Notes under the pieces: model-generated
Database searches by the model: none
What the model was told of the DNA's origin: nothing
What the model saw: only the letters and a program-made list of their open reading frames with translations
Part shown: in pieces, positions 51,838 through 60,115 of the stretch
Numbering within the stretch: position 1 is the stretch's first letter
Layout of the letters: every line of letters begins with the position of its first letter
Program-made: the position numbers and the translations under genes
NCBI GenBank assembly: GCA_049792815.1
Contig: JBARBG010000098.1
Span: 1-64,000, forward strand
Direction: 5' to 3'
Length of the DNA: 64,000 nucleotides
Source: DAIDKA01 sp049792815
GTDB taxonomy: Bacteria > Pseudomonadota > Gammaproteobacteria > Steroidobacterales > Steroidobacteraceae

Positions 51838-53144
51838 GGCACTCTGGCTGTGGCCGGCAGCCGCGCAGGAGCCGCATCGGCCCAGATGCGGGCGGTGTCG
51901 ATGCTGCCGGTGAGCAGCAGGGTGCCATTGAGATTGGTGCCGTCCATCGCGAAGACATCATAGAGCGCATCAAAGGAGCGGGCGTTGCCGCTGCGGGAGT
52001 TGAGCTGCTGCAGCGGATCCTGGTGCGTGATGCTTTCCGCCGTGTGCATCACCGCGACATCGCGTGTGCCCGCGATGATCATGATCTGGTTGCCGGTGGG
52101 GCCCGCGAAGGTCGCGAAGTAGCCGTAGTCGTGATAGGTCTGCTCGCCCGGCACCGGCATGGCCGCCTGGCTGATATAGCGCTTGCCCGAAGCCCGATCG
52201 ATCAGCACGTCAAAGGATTCGCCGACATCGAAGCGCGAACCGCTGAAGACCAGGTCGCTGAGCATGCCCATGCCGCTCAGGTACCCGATGTAGATCACGT
52301 CCGAGGACTTCAGCATCGCGGGCGTGACATCCGAAGCCATCACCACGCGGGTGCGCGCGCTCGCGCCGGCCAGCAGCGGCATCAGGTCCTTCAGCGCATA
52401 GGCGGAGGAGGTCGGCAGGTAATTCAGCTGCATGTCCTGGTAGCGATCCGCCAAATCCGGATGCAGTTTCAGGTACTGGTCCAGATCGGCGGGAGAGTTG
52501 ATGGAGAACTCACGCACCAGGCGCTGGACCTCCATGTTGCGGTCGGTCTCGGCAAAGATGTAGTAGTCGCCGAGCACGATCAGCAGTGGACGGTCTGAAT
52601 TCAGCATGCGCGTCCACAGCGGATTGTGGCCCACCGGGTCGGCGGCACTGCCCTGAGGGTGGTGCCAGAACAGCGCGCCGAGGCACAGCAGGTTGATCAC
52701 CACGGAGGCGGCAAGCGTCGGCCACAACCAGCGCCGCGCCGTGCCCGCTGGCGGCGGGGCGCCATCAGGCGCAGGCAGTGGCGGTTCGGGAATGGGCGCC
52801 ACGATCTTGACGGCATCCGCCGTGGGATCGTCGATCACGAACCGGTACGCGCCCTTGGGGATGGTCAGCCGATGCGGATCGCCGCGACCTGCGCCTGCGT
52901 AGTATTCTTCGAGCTTGCGGCGCAGCTTGTGGACGTAAACCCGAACCATAGCGTCCTGGGCAACGTCGAAATTCATGTCCTTGCCGAAGACCTCGATGGC
53001 AACTTCAGCCTCCTTCGGGGCACGGCCGGTGGCGGAACATTCAATCAGGAAATCAAACAGTTTCTGAATGAGCTGTGAGCGACCCAGTGCATCGGTCGCG
53101 CGGATCCTGGCGGCCAGCGCCTGCAATGATTCGGGGTCGGACAT
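51834..53144 (-). CDS. Membrane-anchored winged-helix regulator-like protein
   Basis: A 436-aa protein with an N-terminal winged-helix domain (about 20-105) of the type found before adenylate-cyclase or TolB-like domains (VRVYVHKLRRKLEEYY, LTIPKGAYRFVI), then one transmembrane helix (about 150-170, LWPTLAASVVINLLCLGALF) and a periplasmic domain of about 260 residues I cannot name (RPLLIVLGDYYIFAET, DVIYIGYLSGMG, GNQIMIIAGTRDVAVMHTAESIT). It is coupled to the siderophore-interacting protein gene by a 4-nt overlap, so a role in iron response is likely but unproven. The ATG at 53144 has no strong ribosome binding site. Confidence 0.7.
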   Translation of the reverse strand: MSDPESLQALAARIRATDALGRSQLIQKLFDFLIECSATGRAPKEAEVAIEVFGKDMNFDVAQDAMVRVYVHKLRRKLEEYYAGAGRGDPHRLTIPKGAYRFVIDDPTADAVKIVAPIPEPPLPAPDGAPPPAGTARRWLWPTLAASVVINLLCLGALFWHHPQGSAADPVGHNPLWTRMLNSDRPLLIVLGDYYIFAETDRNMEVQRLVREFSINSPADLDQYLKLHPDLADRYQDMQLNYLPTSSAYALKDLMPLLAGASARTRVVMASDVTPAMLKSSDVIYIGYLSGMGMLSDLVFSGSRFDVGESFDVLIDRASGKRYISQAAMPVPGEQTYHDYGYFATFAGPTGNQIMIIAGTRDVAVMHTAESITHQDPLQQLNSRSGNARSFDALYDVFAMDGTNLNGTLLLTGSIDTARIWADAAPARLPATARVP

Positions 53145-53289
53145 GGGGTGGGGTGGATGTGGCGCGGGCGGCGATGCTAGCACGATTTGTTAACGTTAAA
53201 TAACGCAATCAGAAACAGTGATTTAGCTGACTATCACGGGTGTTGTAGCGCACCATGTGCCAGGTCCGAGTCTGTTGGAGAGGGTGGCG

Positions 53290-53775
53290 ATGCTGCGAGA
53301 ATTCTGCCGGTGGTTGGCCGCAACCGATTTGAGCGAGCACATCCAGGATATTTTCTGGGTGATTCCGACGGTGCAGATCGTGCACATCGTCTCCATCGCG
53401 GTTGTCATGACGTCCGTGGCCATGCTGGATCTGCGCCTGGTCGGAATCGCGGGCCGCCGCCAGAGCCTCACCGACATGGCGGGCCGATTCCTGCCGTGGG
53501 TGTGGACCGCGGTGGCGGTGCTCTTGTGCTCCGGGAGCATTCTCATCATCGGCGAGCCTGCCCGCGATCTGTTGAACAAGGTGTTCTGGCTCAAGATGTC
53601 GCTGCTGGCGACCGGCCTGCTGCTCACCTGGACTTTCCAGCACATGTTGCGACGCAACAATCTATTCTGGGATCGCAACCGGGTGGCAGCCATCGTGCTG
53701 GGCTCGGTGTCATTGGTGATCTGGATCGGCATCGTCGGCGCCGGTCGCTGGATCGCATACGTCGAGCATGGCTGA
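53290..53775 (+). CDS. DUF6644-like membrane protein, tandem copy 1
   Basis: A 161-aa inner-membrane protein with four hydrophobic helices. It has WVIPTVQIVHIVSIA (His32 in helix 1), DLRL, LPWVWTA and WTFQH (His118 in helix 3). The gene downstream shares all these positions (His32, His117), so the histidines are probably ligands for heme or metal, as in CopD- or cytochrome b561-like proteins; this is inference. A GGAGAGGG ribosome binding site precedes the ATG. It is first in a rightward cluster with a second copy and a DUF6152 couplet. Confidence 0.72.
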   Translation: MLREFCRWLAATDLSEHIQDIFWVIPTVQIVHIVSIAVVMTSVAMLDLRLVGIAGRRQSLTDMAGRFLPWVWTAVAVLLCSGSILIIGEPARDLLNKVFWLKMSLLATGLLLTWTFQHMLRRNNLFWDRNRVAAIVLGSVSLVIWIGIVGAGRWIAYVEHG

Positions 53776-53790
53776 GCCCACCAGGGCGCA

Positions 53791-54288
53791 TTGGTAAACA
53801 TGATCAAGCAAATACTTCAGGCGCTGGAGGCTACCCCCGTGGCCACAGCCGTGCGCGAGAACACCTGGCTGTTCCCCACCATCGAGTCGATTCACGTGCT
53901 GTCGCTGGTGCTGGTGGTCGGATCCATCATGGTGGTCGACCTGCGCCTGCTGAACCTGGCCTCGCGCCAGCGCTCGGTCAAGGAATTGACCGATGACGTG
54001 CTGCCCTGGACCTGGACCGCCTTCGTCAGCGCGGCCATCACCGGCACGCTGCTGTTCAGTTCTTCGGCAGTCCGTTATTCGGGAATCTGGCAATTCGAGA
54101 CCAAGATGTGCATGTTGGCCCTGGCGGCCATCAACATGGGCATATTCCATCTCGGCGCCTTCCGTTCCGTGGCGCAATGGGACCGGGCGCCGGTTCGGCC
54201 GCCCCTGGCAGCGAAGCTTGCCGGCGGCATTTCGCTGGGAATCTGGCTGATTGTCGTGAGCCTGGGTCGCTGGACCGGCTTTGTCTGA
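53791..54288 (+). CDS. DUF6644-like membrane protein, tandem copy 2
   Basis: A paralogue of the preceding gene, about 165 aa from the TTG at 53791 (AGGG 5 nt upstream) or 162 aa from the ATG at 53800. Counting from the ATG, conserved positions are WLFPTIESIH (His32), DLRL, LPWTWTA and MGIFH (His117), all within four hydrophobic helices. The two copies differ in the loops, so they may form a heterodimer. It starts 15 nt after copy 1, and a hairpin (54294-54313) follows it before the DUF6152 couplet. Confidence 0.7.
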   Translation: MVNMIKQILQALEATPVATAVRENTWLFPTIESIHVLSLVLVVGSIMVVDLRLLNLASRQRSVKELTDDVLPWTWTAFVSAAITGTLLFSSSAVRYSGIWQFETKMCMLALAAINMGIFHLGAFRSVAQWDRAPVRPPLAAKLAGGISLGIWLIVVSLGRWTGFV

Positions 54289-54293
54289 CCCGA

Positions 54294-54313
54294 GGGCTTG
54301 CCACGGCAAGCCC
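54294..54313 (+). terminator. Hairpin after the DUF6644 pair
   Basis: GGGCTTGCC (54294-54302) and GGCAAGCCC (54305-54313) form a 9-bp stem with a tiny loop (AC), followed by TTGTG. It lies between the membrane pair and the DUF6152 couplet and could end or attenuate transcription. Confidence 0.5.
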
Positions 54314-54350
54314 TTGTGCGATTACATGGGCTCAGTAAAGGGGGGCTAGG

Positions 54351-55091
54351 GTGCGAAGGTCTGTCAGGCGCATCACCGGGTTATTGACCGTGTCCATGCT
54401 GGCGGTGGTCGCACCGGCCATGGCGGCCGACACGCCCGGGTCAAGACCCGACCTGAGCGGTGTTTGGGAGGTCACCATGGGTGTGCGTACCCGGCCCGGA
54501 CCAGGAATGCCGGAGCAGCCTTCGCTGACCCCGGAATATGCGCAGAAGCTGGCCGGCTTCAAGGCTGCCCAGGCCCGGGGCGATTACCAGGAGACGCCGC
54601 AGGCCAACTGCGTGCCACCCGGCATGCCCGGCATCATGAATCAGCCCTATCCCATGGAACTGCTGTTCACGCCCGGCAAGGTCACCATCGTCATCGAGGC
54701 GTACAGCCAGACGCGCCGGATTTTCATGGACGGCCGCAAGCATCCCGATGATCCCGACCTCACCTATAACGGCCACTCCATCGGTCATTGGGACGGCGAC
54801 ACGCTGGTCGTGGACTCGGTCGGCTTCACGCCCGATACCGCCCTGGGTCCCAGCCAGGGCTACCGGCACAGCGACCAGATGCATATCGTCGAGCGCTTCC
54901 GCCTCACGGCTCCCGACATCATGGAAGTGGTGACGACGATCGATGATCCCAAGGCCCTCACCAAGCCCATGACCGCGACCAAGGTGCTCAGGCGCCACCC
55001 CGACTGGGACATCGCCGAGTACATCTGCGAACAGAACAACCGCAACCTGTCCGACGACAAGGGCAAGGCCGGCATCATCCTCAACCACTGA
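54351..55091 (+). CDS. Exported partner protein of DUF6152, couplet 2
   Basis: A 246-aa exported protein of unknown function; GTG start after AAGGGGGG. Signal peptide ends about residue 26 (PAMAAD). The mature protein starts RPDLSGVWEV and carries CVPPGMPGIMNQPYP, FMDGRKHPDDPD and NGHSIGHWDGDTLVVDSVGF, then HSDQMHIVERF and AEYICEQNNRN. The repeated His and the single Cys in PPG motifs look like a ligand or metal pocket. Near-identical motifs are in the gene at 61480-62247. The DUF6152 gene follows 7 nt later, in the opposite order to couplet 1. Confidence 0.75.
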   Translation: MRRSVRRITGLLTVSMLAVVAPAMAADTPGSRPDLSGVWEVTMGVRTRPGPGMPEQPSLTPEYAQKLAGFKAAQARGDYQETPQANCVPPGMPGIMNQPYPMELLFTPGKVTIVIEAYSQTRRIFMDGRKHPDDPDLTYNGHSIGHWDGDTLVVDSVGFTPDTALGPSQGYRHSDQMHIVERFRLTAPDIMEVVTTIDDPKALTKPMTATKVLRRHPDWDIAEYICEQNNRNLSDDKGKAGIILNH

Positions 55092-55098
55092 GGCAACC

Positions 55099-55515
55099 AT
55101 GAAACCTAACGCGACGCGTATCCGCACCGGCGCCCTATGGCTGACCCTGGCGGCGCTGCCGACGGCGGTGCTGGCGCATCATTCGTACGCCATGTTCGAC
55201 ATGTCCCAGACGGTGACCCTGCAGGGCACGATCCGTGACTTCCAGTGGACCAACCCGCACAGTTGGATCTGGATTGACGTCCCCAATGCCCAAGGGACGG
55301 CCGAGCAGTGGGGCATCGAGGGCATGAGCCCCAACTACCTCGCGCGCCGCGGCTGGAGCAAGCACACCCTGAAGCCCGGTGACAAGGTGAGCGTGCTGAT
55401 TCATCCGCTCAAAGGCTCAGAACGCGGCGGCAGTTTCCTGAGCGTGACACTGGCCGATGGCAGCGTGATGCGACAAAGCGGTGGACCGCCGCCGCCGGCG
55501 TCCTCGGCGCCTTAG
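55099..55515 (+). CDS. DUF6152 family exported protein, couplet 2
   Basis: A 138-aa exported protein. The signal peptide ends Val-Leu-Ala at 26, so the mature N-terminus would be His27-His28-Ser-Tyr-Ala-Met-Phe-Asp. QWTNPH (His54) is conserved, as are GIEGMSPNYLARRGW and IHPLKGSERGG. A free N-terminal His plus further His is reminiscent of copper histidine braces (CopC, LPMO); that is inference. The tail after about 120 is Gly/Pro-rich. It follows its partner by 7 nt and precedes the VOC gene by 2 nt, so it lies in the middle of an operon. Confidence 0.83.
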   Translation: MKPNATRIRTGALWLTLAALPTAVLAHHSYAMFDMSQTVTLQGTIRDFQWTNPHSWIWIDVPNAQGTAEQWGIEGMSPNYLARRGWSKHTLKPGDKVSVLIHPLKGSERGGSFLSVTLADGSVMRQSGGPPPPASSAP

Positions 55516-55517
55516 AG

Positions 55518-55931
55518 ATGGCGCTGACGGCCATGGAGCACTACCTGGTGCTCACTTCCGACATCGAAGCGACGCGCGACTTCTACCAGGACGCGCTGGG
55601 CATGACGCAGGGTTTTCGGCCGCCACTGGGGTTTCCCGGCTACTGGATGTACCTGGGTTCGACGCCAGTGATCCATATCGCAGAATGGGTCACCTACACC
55701 GCCCACTCCACCGGCAAGGACATTCCGGTGACCGCCCCGGCGGCGAGCACCGGGGCCTTCGATCACGTCGCCTTCAATGCTGAGGACTTCGAGGCTGTGG
55801 TCGCACGCCTGGCGCGTCACGGGGTGACCCCGGCACGCAACCTGGTGTCCAGATCCGGAATGCGCCAGCTGTTCGTGTTCGACCCGAACGGCGTGAAGCT
55901 CGAAATCAATTTCCGAAATCAACAGGTGTAG
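55518..55931 (+). CDS. VOC family (glyoxalase/bleomycin resistance fold) protein
   Basis: A 137-aa cytoplasmic vicinal-oxygen-chelate fold protein. EHYLVLTSDIEATRDFYQDALGM begins the first beta-alpha-beta-beta-beta unit with a possible metal ligand His8, and FDHVAFNAEDFEAVVARL with FDPNGVKLEIN closes the second. Family members include glyoxalases, dioxygenases and isomerases; nothing here selects one. It starts 2 nt after the DUF6152 gene and is followed after 13 nt by the NTF2-like gene, which suggests shared catabolism of a small molecule. Confidence 0.85.
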   Translation: MALTAMEHYLVLTSDIEATRDFYQDALGMTQGFRPPLGFPGYWMYLGSTPVIHIAEWVTYTAHSTGKDIPVTAPAASTGAFDHVAFNAEDFEAVVARLARHGVTPARNLVSRSGMRQLFVFDPNGVKLEINFRNQQV

Positions 55932-55944
55932 CGAGGGGGGAGTC

Positions 55945-56970
55945 ATGAACACTCGGCAAAGGTTCACATGCCTTTCGGGGCTGCTGCTGCTGGCCGGCGC
56001 GACGCACGCGCACGCGGCGGCGCAGTGCGACCGGGCGTGCCTGGAAGGATTCGTCGATCGCTACTTCGATGCGCTGCTGGCGCATGATCCGGCGCGCGTG
56101 CCCCTGGCAGCGGGCGTGCGTTACACCGAGGATGGTCAGCAGCTGGCCATCGGCGATGGCCTGTGGCGCACCATGCACGCCAAGGGCCACTACCGCCTGT
56201 TCGTCTCCGACCCGCGCGCGGGCCAGGTGGCTTTTTTCGGCACCATCGAGGAGGACAACCGCGATCCGGCCAAGGGCACCGAAGTGCTGATGGCGCTGCG
56301 CCTGCGCGTCCAGGACGGCAAGATCACGGAAATCGAGGAACTGATGGCGCGCGATGAGAAGCCGGCCCTGGCCATGGATGGCAAGACGGTGGATCCGATC
56401 TACCTGGCCACGGTGCCGGCCGCGCAACGCGTGTCACGCGCCCAGCTGATAGCCACTGCCAACAAGTACTTCAGCGGCATGCAGCAGAATGACGGCAAGG
56501 GCGACTATCCGTTCGCGGATGACTGCAACCGGCTCGAAAACGGCATGCAGACCACCAATGCGCCCACGCCGGCCGGGCAGACGCGGCCGGATCCCAAGAC
56601 CGCGAGCAGTTATTCGGCGCAGTGGAGCTGCATGGAGCAGTTCAAGTCCGGGCTGCTGCACTTCGTCAGCCGGATCCGCGACCGACGCTATGTCGCGGTG
56701 GATGAGGAGCGCGGCATCGTCTTCGCCTTCGGCTTCTTCGATCACGAGGGCGGCGACACCCGGCACTTCGCAACGCCTGATGGCCGGCAGGTCGTGGCCG
56801 GTCCGGTGCAGCCCTGGACCTGGGAGATCGCTGAGTTATTCAAGGTGCAGGGTGGCAAGATCCATCGCATCCAGGCCGTGCTGCAGCGCAGCCCCTACGG
56901 CATGAATTCGGGCTGGAGCACCTGGCCGCAGGGCATGTCGGACCAGGCCCGCGACGTGACCATGCAGTAG
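55945..56970 (+). CDS. Exported NTF2/SnoaL-like protein, two domains
   Basis: A 341-aa exported protein. A signal peptide (about 1-27, ending AHAAA) precedes CDRACLEGFVDRYFDALLAHDPARVPLA, an NTF2-like unit with the same CDRxCL start as the protein at 37360-38745. A second unit begins near 165 (KYFSGMQQNDGKGDYPFADDCNRLENGMQ). It has two more Cys that may pair. It probably binds a hydrophobic ligand; no catalytic residue pattern is certain. The start follows GCGAGGGGGG at a good distance. It ends the rightward cluster from 53290; the convergent EAL gene ends 10 nt away. Confidence 0.7.
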   Translation: MNTRQRFTCLSGLLLLAGATHAHAAAQCDRACLEGFVDRYFDALLAHDPARVPLAAGVRYTEDGQQLAIGDGLWRTMHAKGHYRLFVSDPRAGQVAFFGTIEEDNRDPAKGTEVLMALRLRVQDGKITEIEELMARDEKPALAMDGKTVDPIYLATVPAAQRVSRAQLIATANKYFSGMQQNDGKGDYPFADDCNRLENGMQTTNAPTPAGQTRPDPKTASSYSAQWSCMEQFKSGLLHFVSRIRDRRYVAVDEERGIVFAFGFFDHEGGDTRHFATPDGRQVVAGPVQPWTWEIAELFKVQGGKIHRIQAVLQRSPYGMNSGWSTWPQGMSDQARDVTMQ

Positions 56971-56980
56971 CGGCCCGGGG

Positions 56981-59350
56981 TCAGATCTGCAGGGCACGCA
57001 GCTGGCGGTTGGTGGTTTCATCCCCGGGGTGCGTATTCTTCGCCTGCACCAGGTACGCCATCGTGTCGGTCACCGACAGCGGCCGACTTATCAGGTAGCC
57101 CTGGACGAGGTCACAGCCCAGGCGCCGCAACAGGTTCCAGGCTTCCTGCGTCTCGACACCCTCGGCGACCACCTTCAGGCCCATGTTGTGGGCCAGTTCG
57201 ATGGTGGACATGATGATGGTCACATCGTCACGGCGCTCGTGGGCGCGGGTGATGAAGGAACGGTCGATCTTCAGTTCATCCAGGGGCAGGCGACTGAGCT
57301 GTGACAGCGATGAGTAGCCGGTGCCGAAGTCATCCAGCGAGAAGCGTACGCCGGCGATGCGCAGCAGCTGCATGTTGCGCACGGCCAGCGCCGGATCGCG
57401 GATCACGGCCCCTTCGGTGATCTCCAGTATCAGCCGCGTCGGCGGCACGCCATGCTTGCCCAGGGTCTCCAGGATCTCGTCCCCGAGCTGTGAATCGAGC
57501 AGATCCGGCGCCGAGAGATTCACGGCGACGTCGATGTCGATGCCCTCACGGTGCCACGCCGCGATCTGGGTAATGGCCGCACCCAGCGCCCAGCTCGTCA
57601 GGCGCCGCGCGCCACCGGTCTGTTCAGCAATGGGCACGAACTCTCCCGGTGAGACCGGGCCGAGCTGGGCGTGGGTCCAGCGCGCGAGTGCCTCGAGACT
57701 GCGCACCCGGCCGCTCGCCAGGTCGACCTTGGGCTGATACACCAGCGTGAGCTCATTGCGTTCGATGGCGCCGCCCAGATCACCGGCCAGCGCCAGGCGG
57801 CGCCGCAATTCCTCCTCGCGTCCGGGGCGATACACGGCGATGCGACCGCGCGCCTCGCCCGCATCCTCCAGCGCCGTGTGCACATGGCGCAGCAGTCCTT
57901 CGGCGGTATTGTCATGGTCCGGTGCGCAGCACATGCCGGCGTTCACGTGCAGATCCAGACTCACCGAGAGCAGGCTGAAGCCGGCGCGCAGGGTGCCGAC
58001 GAGCTGCTCGGTCAGCAAGGTGGCGCGGCTCAGCGAGCAGCCGCGCGCCAGAACCAGAAACTGCGCGGAGCCGAGGTGCGCGGTGAGGTCATTCTCGCCG
58101 CAGTTCTGCTTCAGCCTGCGGGCGGTTTCACGCAGTGCGGCGTCACCTACGTGATGGCCAAGGGAGGCATTGATCTCGCCGAAATTGACCACTTCGAGCA
58201 GGATCAGGGCGACCGCCGGTGGCGGCGCGGCGCGCAACAGCTCCTCGAGATGACGTTCGGCGTGGGCGCGATTGGGCAAACCTGTGAGGGCGTCGTGACT
58301 TGCGTCGTGACTGATGCGCGCCTCGCGCTCCGCGATGTTCTCCTGCATGGCGTTGAAGGTCGCGGCGAGGCTGCGGAACTCATCGCCGCCGCCGACATCG
58401 ACGGCCTTGTCATAGGTGCCGGCCTGAATGCGCCGCGCGGCACGCACCAGCTCGCGGATGGGCCGGGTCGCGCCGCGGCTCAGCAACAGCGCGATGGTCA
58501 AAGCGGCCCCCAGGGCGAGGCCGCCGATGGCCGCGAGCGCATTGCGCTGCGAACGGTAGGGGGCCATCACGTCGTCCATTGGCTGCTGCAGCACGACAGC
58601 GACGGACTCGGAAGAATCGCCGAGCCCGGACACATACGTCAGGTAGTCCTGTTTCCCAAGTGGCTCGGATTGCGCCGCTGCGGGCGTAGTCGATAGATCG
58701 TGACGCGCGGCCAGCGCCGCACGTTCCGCGGGCGGCAGGGTCGAAGCCACGAGATTCAAATGACCGCGTTCACCGGCCAGCACACTGACTTCGGTTCCCA
58801 CCAGGCCGGGGATATGGGCGACCACGGCATCGTCCACAGAAAACCCCATGGCTACCCAGCCGATGGTTTCCGGGGCTTTCACCGGCGCGACAAACAGTTG
58901 ATACAGATGGTCGCCCAGGAGCACGAGGTGAACATCCTCGCGTCCGCCGGCGGTGGCGTTGAGAAGCTTGCCCACTTTCGGCGCCTGCGCCGAGAAATCG
59001 GCCGCGCTGGATGCCAGCAGCCGGCCGTTGGTGTCCATGAATACGACCAGGTCAGCGCCGATGCGCTGAGAATGATTCTTCGCGACCGAAAGCAGGGTCG
59101 GGGCGTCGTGAATCGCCACCGCTTCGCGCAATCCGAAGTCGGCGGCCAGCACGGTCACAGAGCTGGACAGCACTTCGGCGCGCTGTCGCAGGTTGTCCTG
59201 CACTACCAGTGATCCGGAGCGCAGCCGTTCATCGGCCCGCACTTTCGCTTCGTGCTCGGTGCTCGCAAGAACTGCGACCAGCGTCACACTCTGCGTGGCC
59301 ACAACCAAGCCGATGATCAGTGCGAGAAGTCGATTGCGGAAACTGTCCAT
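56981..59350 (-). CDS. Membrane c-di-GMP phosphodiesterase with degenerate GGDEF and EAL domains
   Basis: A 789-aa membrane protein: transmembrane helix (about 8-28), a large periplasmic sensor (about 30-265), a second helix (about 275-297), HAMP (about 298-350), a GGDEF domain (about 360-510) and an EAL domain (about 530-775). The GGDEF signature reads LGSAQF, so cyclase activity is unlikely. The EAL domain keeps SLEALARW, NLSAPDL, EITEG, DDFGTGYSSL, KIDRSF and VAEGVET, so it should hydrolyse c-di-GMP. It is divergent from the cupredoxin-like gene at 59429, with 78 bp between. Confidence 0.92.
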   Translation of the reverse strand: MDSFRNRLLALIIGLVVATQSVTLVAVLASTEHEAKVRADERLRSGSLVVQDNLRQRAEVLSSSVTVLAADFGLREAVAIHDAPTLLSVAKNHSQRIGADLVVFMDTNGRLLASSAADFSAQAPKVGKLLNATAGGREDVHLVLLGDHLYQLFVAPVKAPETIGWVAMGFSVDDAVVAHIPGLVGTEVSVLAGERGHLNLVASTLPPAERAALAARHDLSTTPAAAQSEPLGKQDYLTYVSGLGDSSESVAVVLQQPMDDVMAPYRSQRNALAAIGGLALGAALTIALLLSRGATRPIRELVRAARRIQAGTYDKAVDVGGGDEFRSLAATFNAMQENIAEREARISHDASHDALTGLPNRAHAERHLEELLRAAPPPAVALILLEVVNFGEINASLGHHVGDAALRETARRLKQNCGENDLTAHLGSAQFLVLARGCSLSRATLLTEQLVGTLRAGFSLLSVSLDLHVNAGMCCAPDHDNTAEGLLRHVHTALEDAGEARGRIAVYRPGREEELRRRLALAGDLGGAIERNELTLVYQPKVDLASGRVRSLEALARWTHAQLGPVSPGEFVPIAEQTGGARRLTSWALGAAITQIAAWHREGIDIDVAVNLSAPDLLDSQLGDEILETLGKHGVPPTRLILEITEGAVIRDPALAVRNMQLLRIAGVRFSLDDFGTGYSSLSQLSRLPLDELKIDRSFITRAHERRDDVTIIMSTIELAHNMGLKVVAEGVETQEAWNLLRRLGCDLVQGYLISRPLSVTDTMAYLVQAKNTHPGDETTNRQLRALQI

Positions 59351-59428
59351 GTCTTACGTTCAAATCCCAGCCACGGATGGTAGTCCCCGGTGCCCAGCGG
59401 AGGCGTGCGGTGGCACACAGGAGCGAAA

Positions 59429-60115
59429 TTGAGGGGCGCACAAGTCACACGTTCTGGTGATGGCAGAGCCTTGGCAGCGAGGCTTGCCGGCCTGCTGCTG
59501 TCCTTAATGGTTTGCAGCGCAGCGTGGGCGACCGATCTGCAGGTCCGGGTCACTCAGGTCGATGGCAAGCCGCTGCATGGGGCCGTGGTCACGGTGCACG
59601 CTCTCGGGGTTGCGGCTGCCGCCGCGCCGATCGCGGCGGTCATGGACCAGGTCGACCTGGCCTTTGCACCCGACCTGCTGGTCATTCCGGTGGGCTCGAC
59701 GGTGAGCTTTCCGAACACCGACAAGGTCAGCCATGAGGTCTATTCATTTTCGTCGGCGCATCGCTTCCAGTTGGGTCTGTATCGCGGCAAGGCGCCGCCG
59801 CCGCAGTTGTTCGACAAGGCGGGCATCGTGACGCTGGGCTGCAATATCCATGACGCCATGCTGGCCTACATCCTGGTCACCGACGCTGCCTACTACGGCA
59901 TGACGCGCGCCGATGGCACCTGGGTGCAGCCGGAGGTCGCGCGCGGCCGCTACCGCATCGAAGTGTGGAGCCCGCGTCTGCAGGAGCCCGGGCAGATGCT
60001 GACCCATGAGATCGTCGTGAATCCGGGCGATCATGCGGTTGCGGAAATTCGGACCGACAAGGCGCTGCGCCCGGCGCCATTGCAACAGCGGCCCCACTCC
60101 TGGGACGCCTACTGA
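59429..60115 (+). CDS. Exported cupredoxin-like (plastocyanin/methylamine utilisation type) protein
   Basis: A 228-aa exported copper-type protein. The proposed TTG at 59429 follows AGGAG (59419-59423); a GTG at 59390 is the alternative. Signal peptide ends AAWAT. The core has VGSTVSFPNTDKVSHEVYSFS and LGCNIHDAMLAYILV, the His, Cys and His of a type-1 copper site; the fourth ligand may be Met in the latter segment. It resembles proteins annotated as methylamine utilisation protein. It overlaps the next gene by 1 nt (TGATG) and lies opposite the EAL protein. Confidence 0.8.
   Translation: MRGAQVTRSGDGRALAARLAGLLLSLMVCSAAWATDLQVRVTQVDGKPLHGAVVTVHALGVAAAAAPIAAVMDQVDLAFAPDLLVIPVGSTVSFPNTDKVSHEVYSFSSAHRFQLGLYRGKAPPPQLFDKAGIVTLGCNIHDAMLAYILVTDAAYYGMTRADGTWVQPEVARGRYRIEVWSPRLQEPGQMLTHEIVVNPGDHAVAEIRTDKALRPAPLQQRPHSWDAY

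Noticed and set aside
57671..58696. 341-codon frame opposite the EAL gene
   Set aside because: Antisense of a gene with all EAL motifs; no domain seen.
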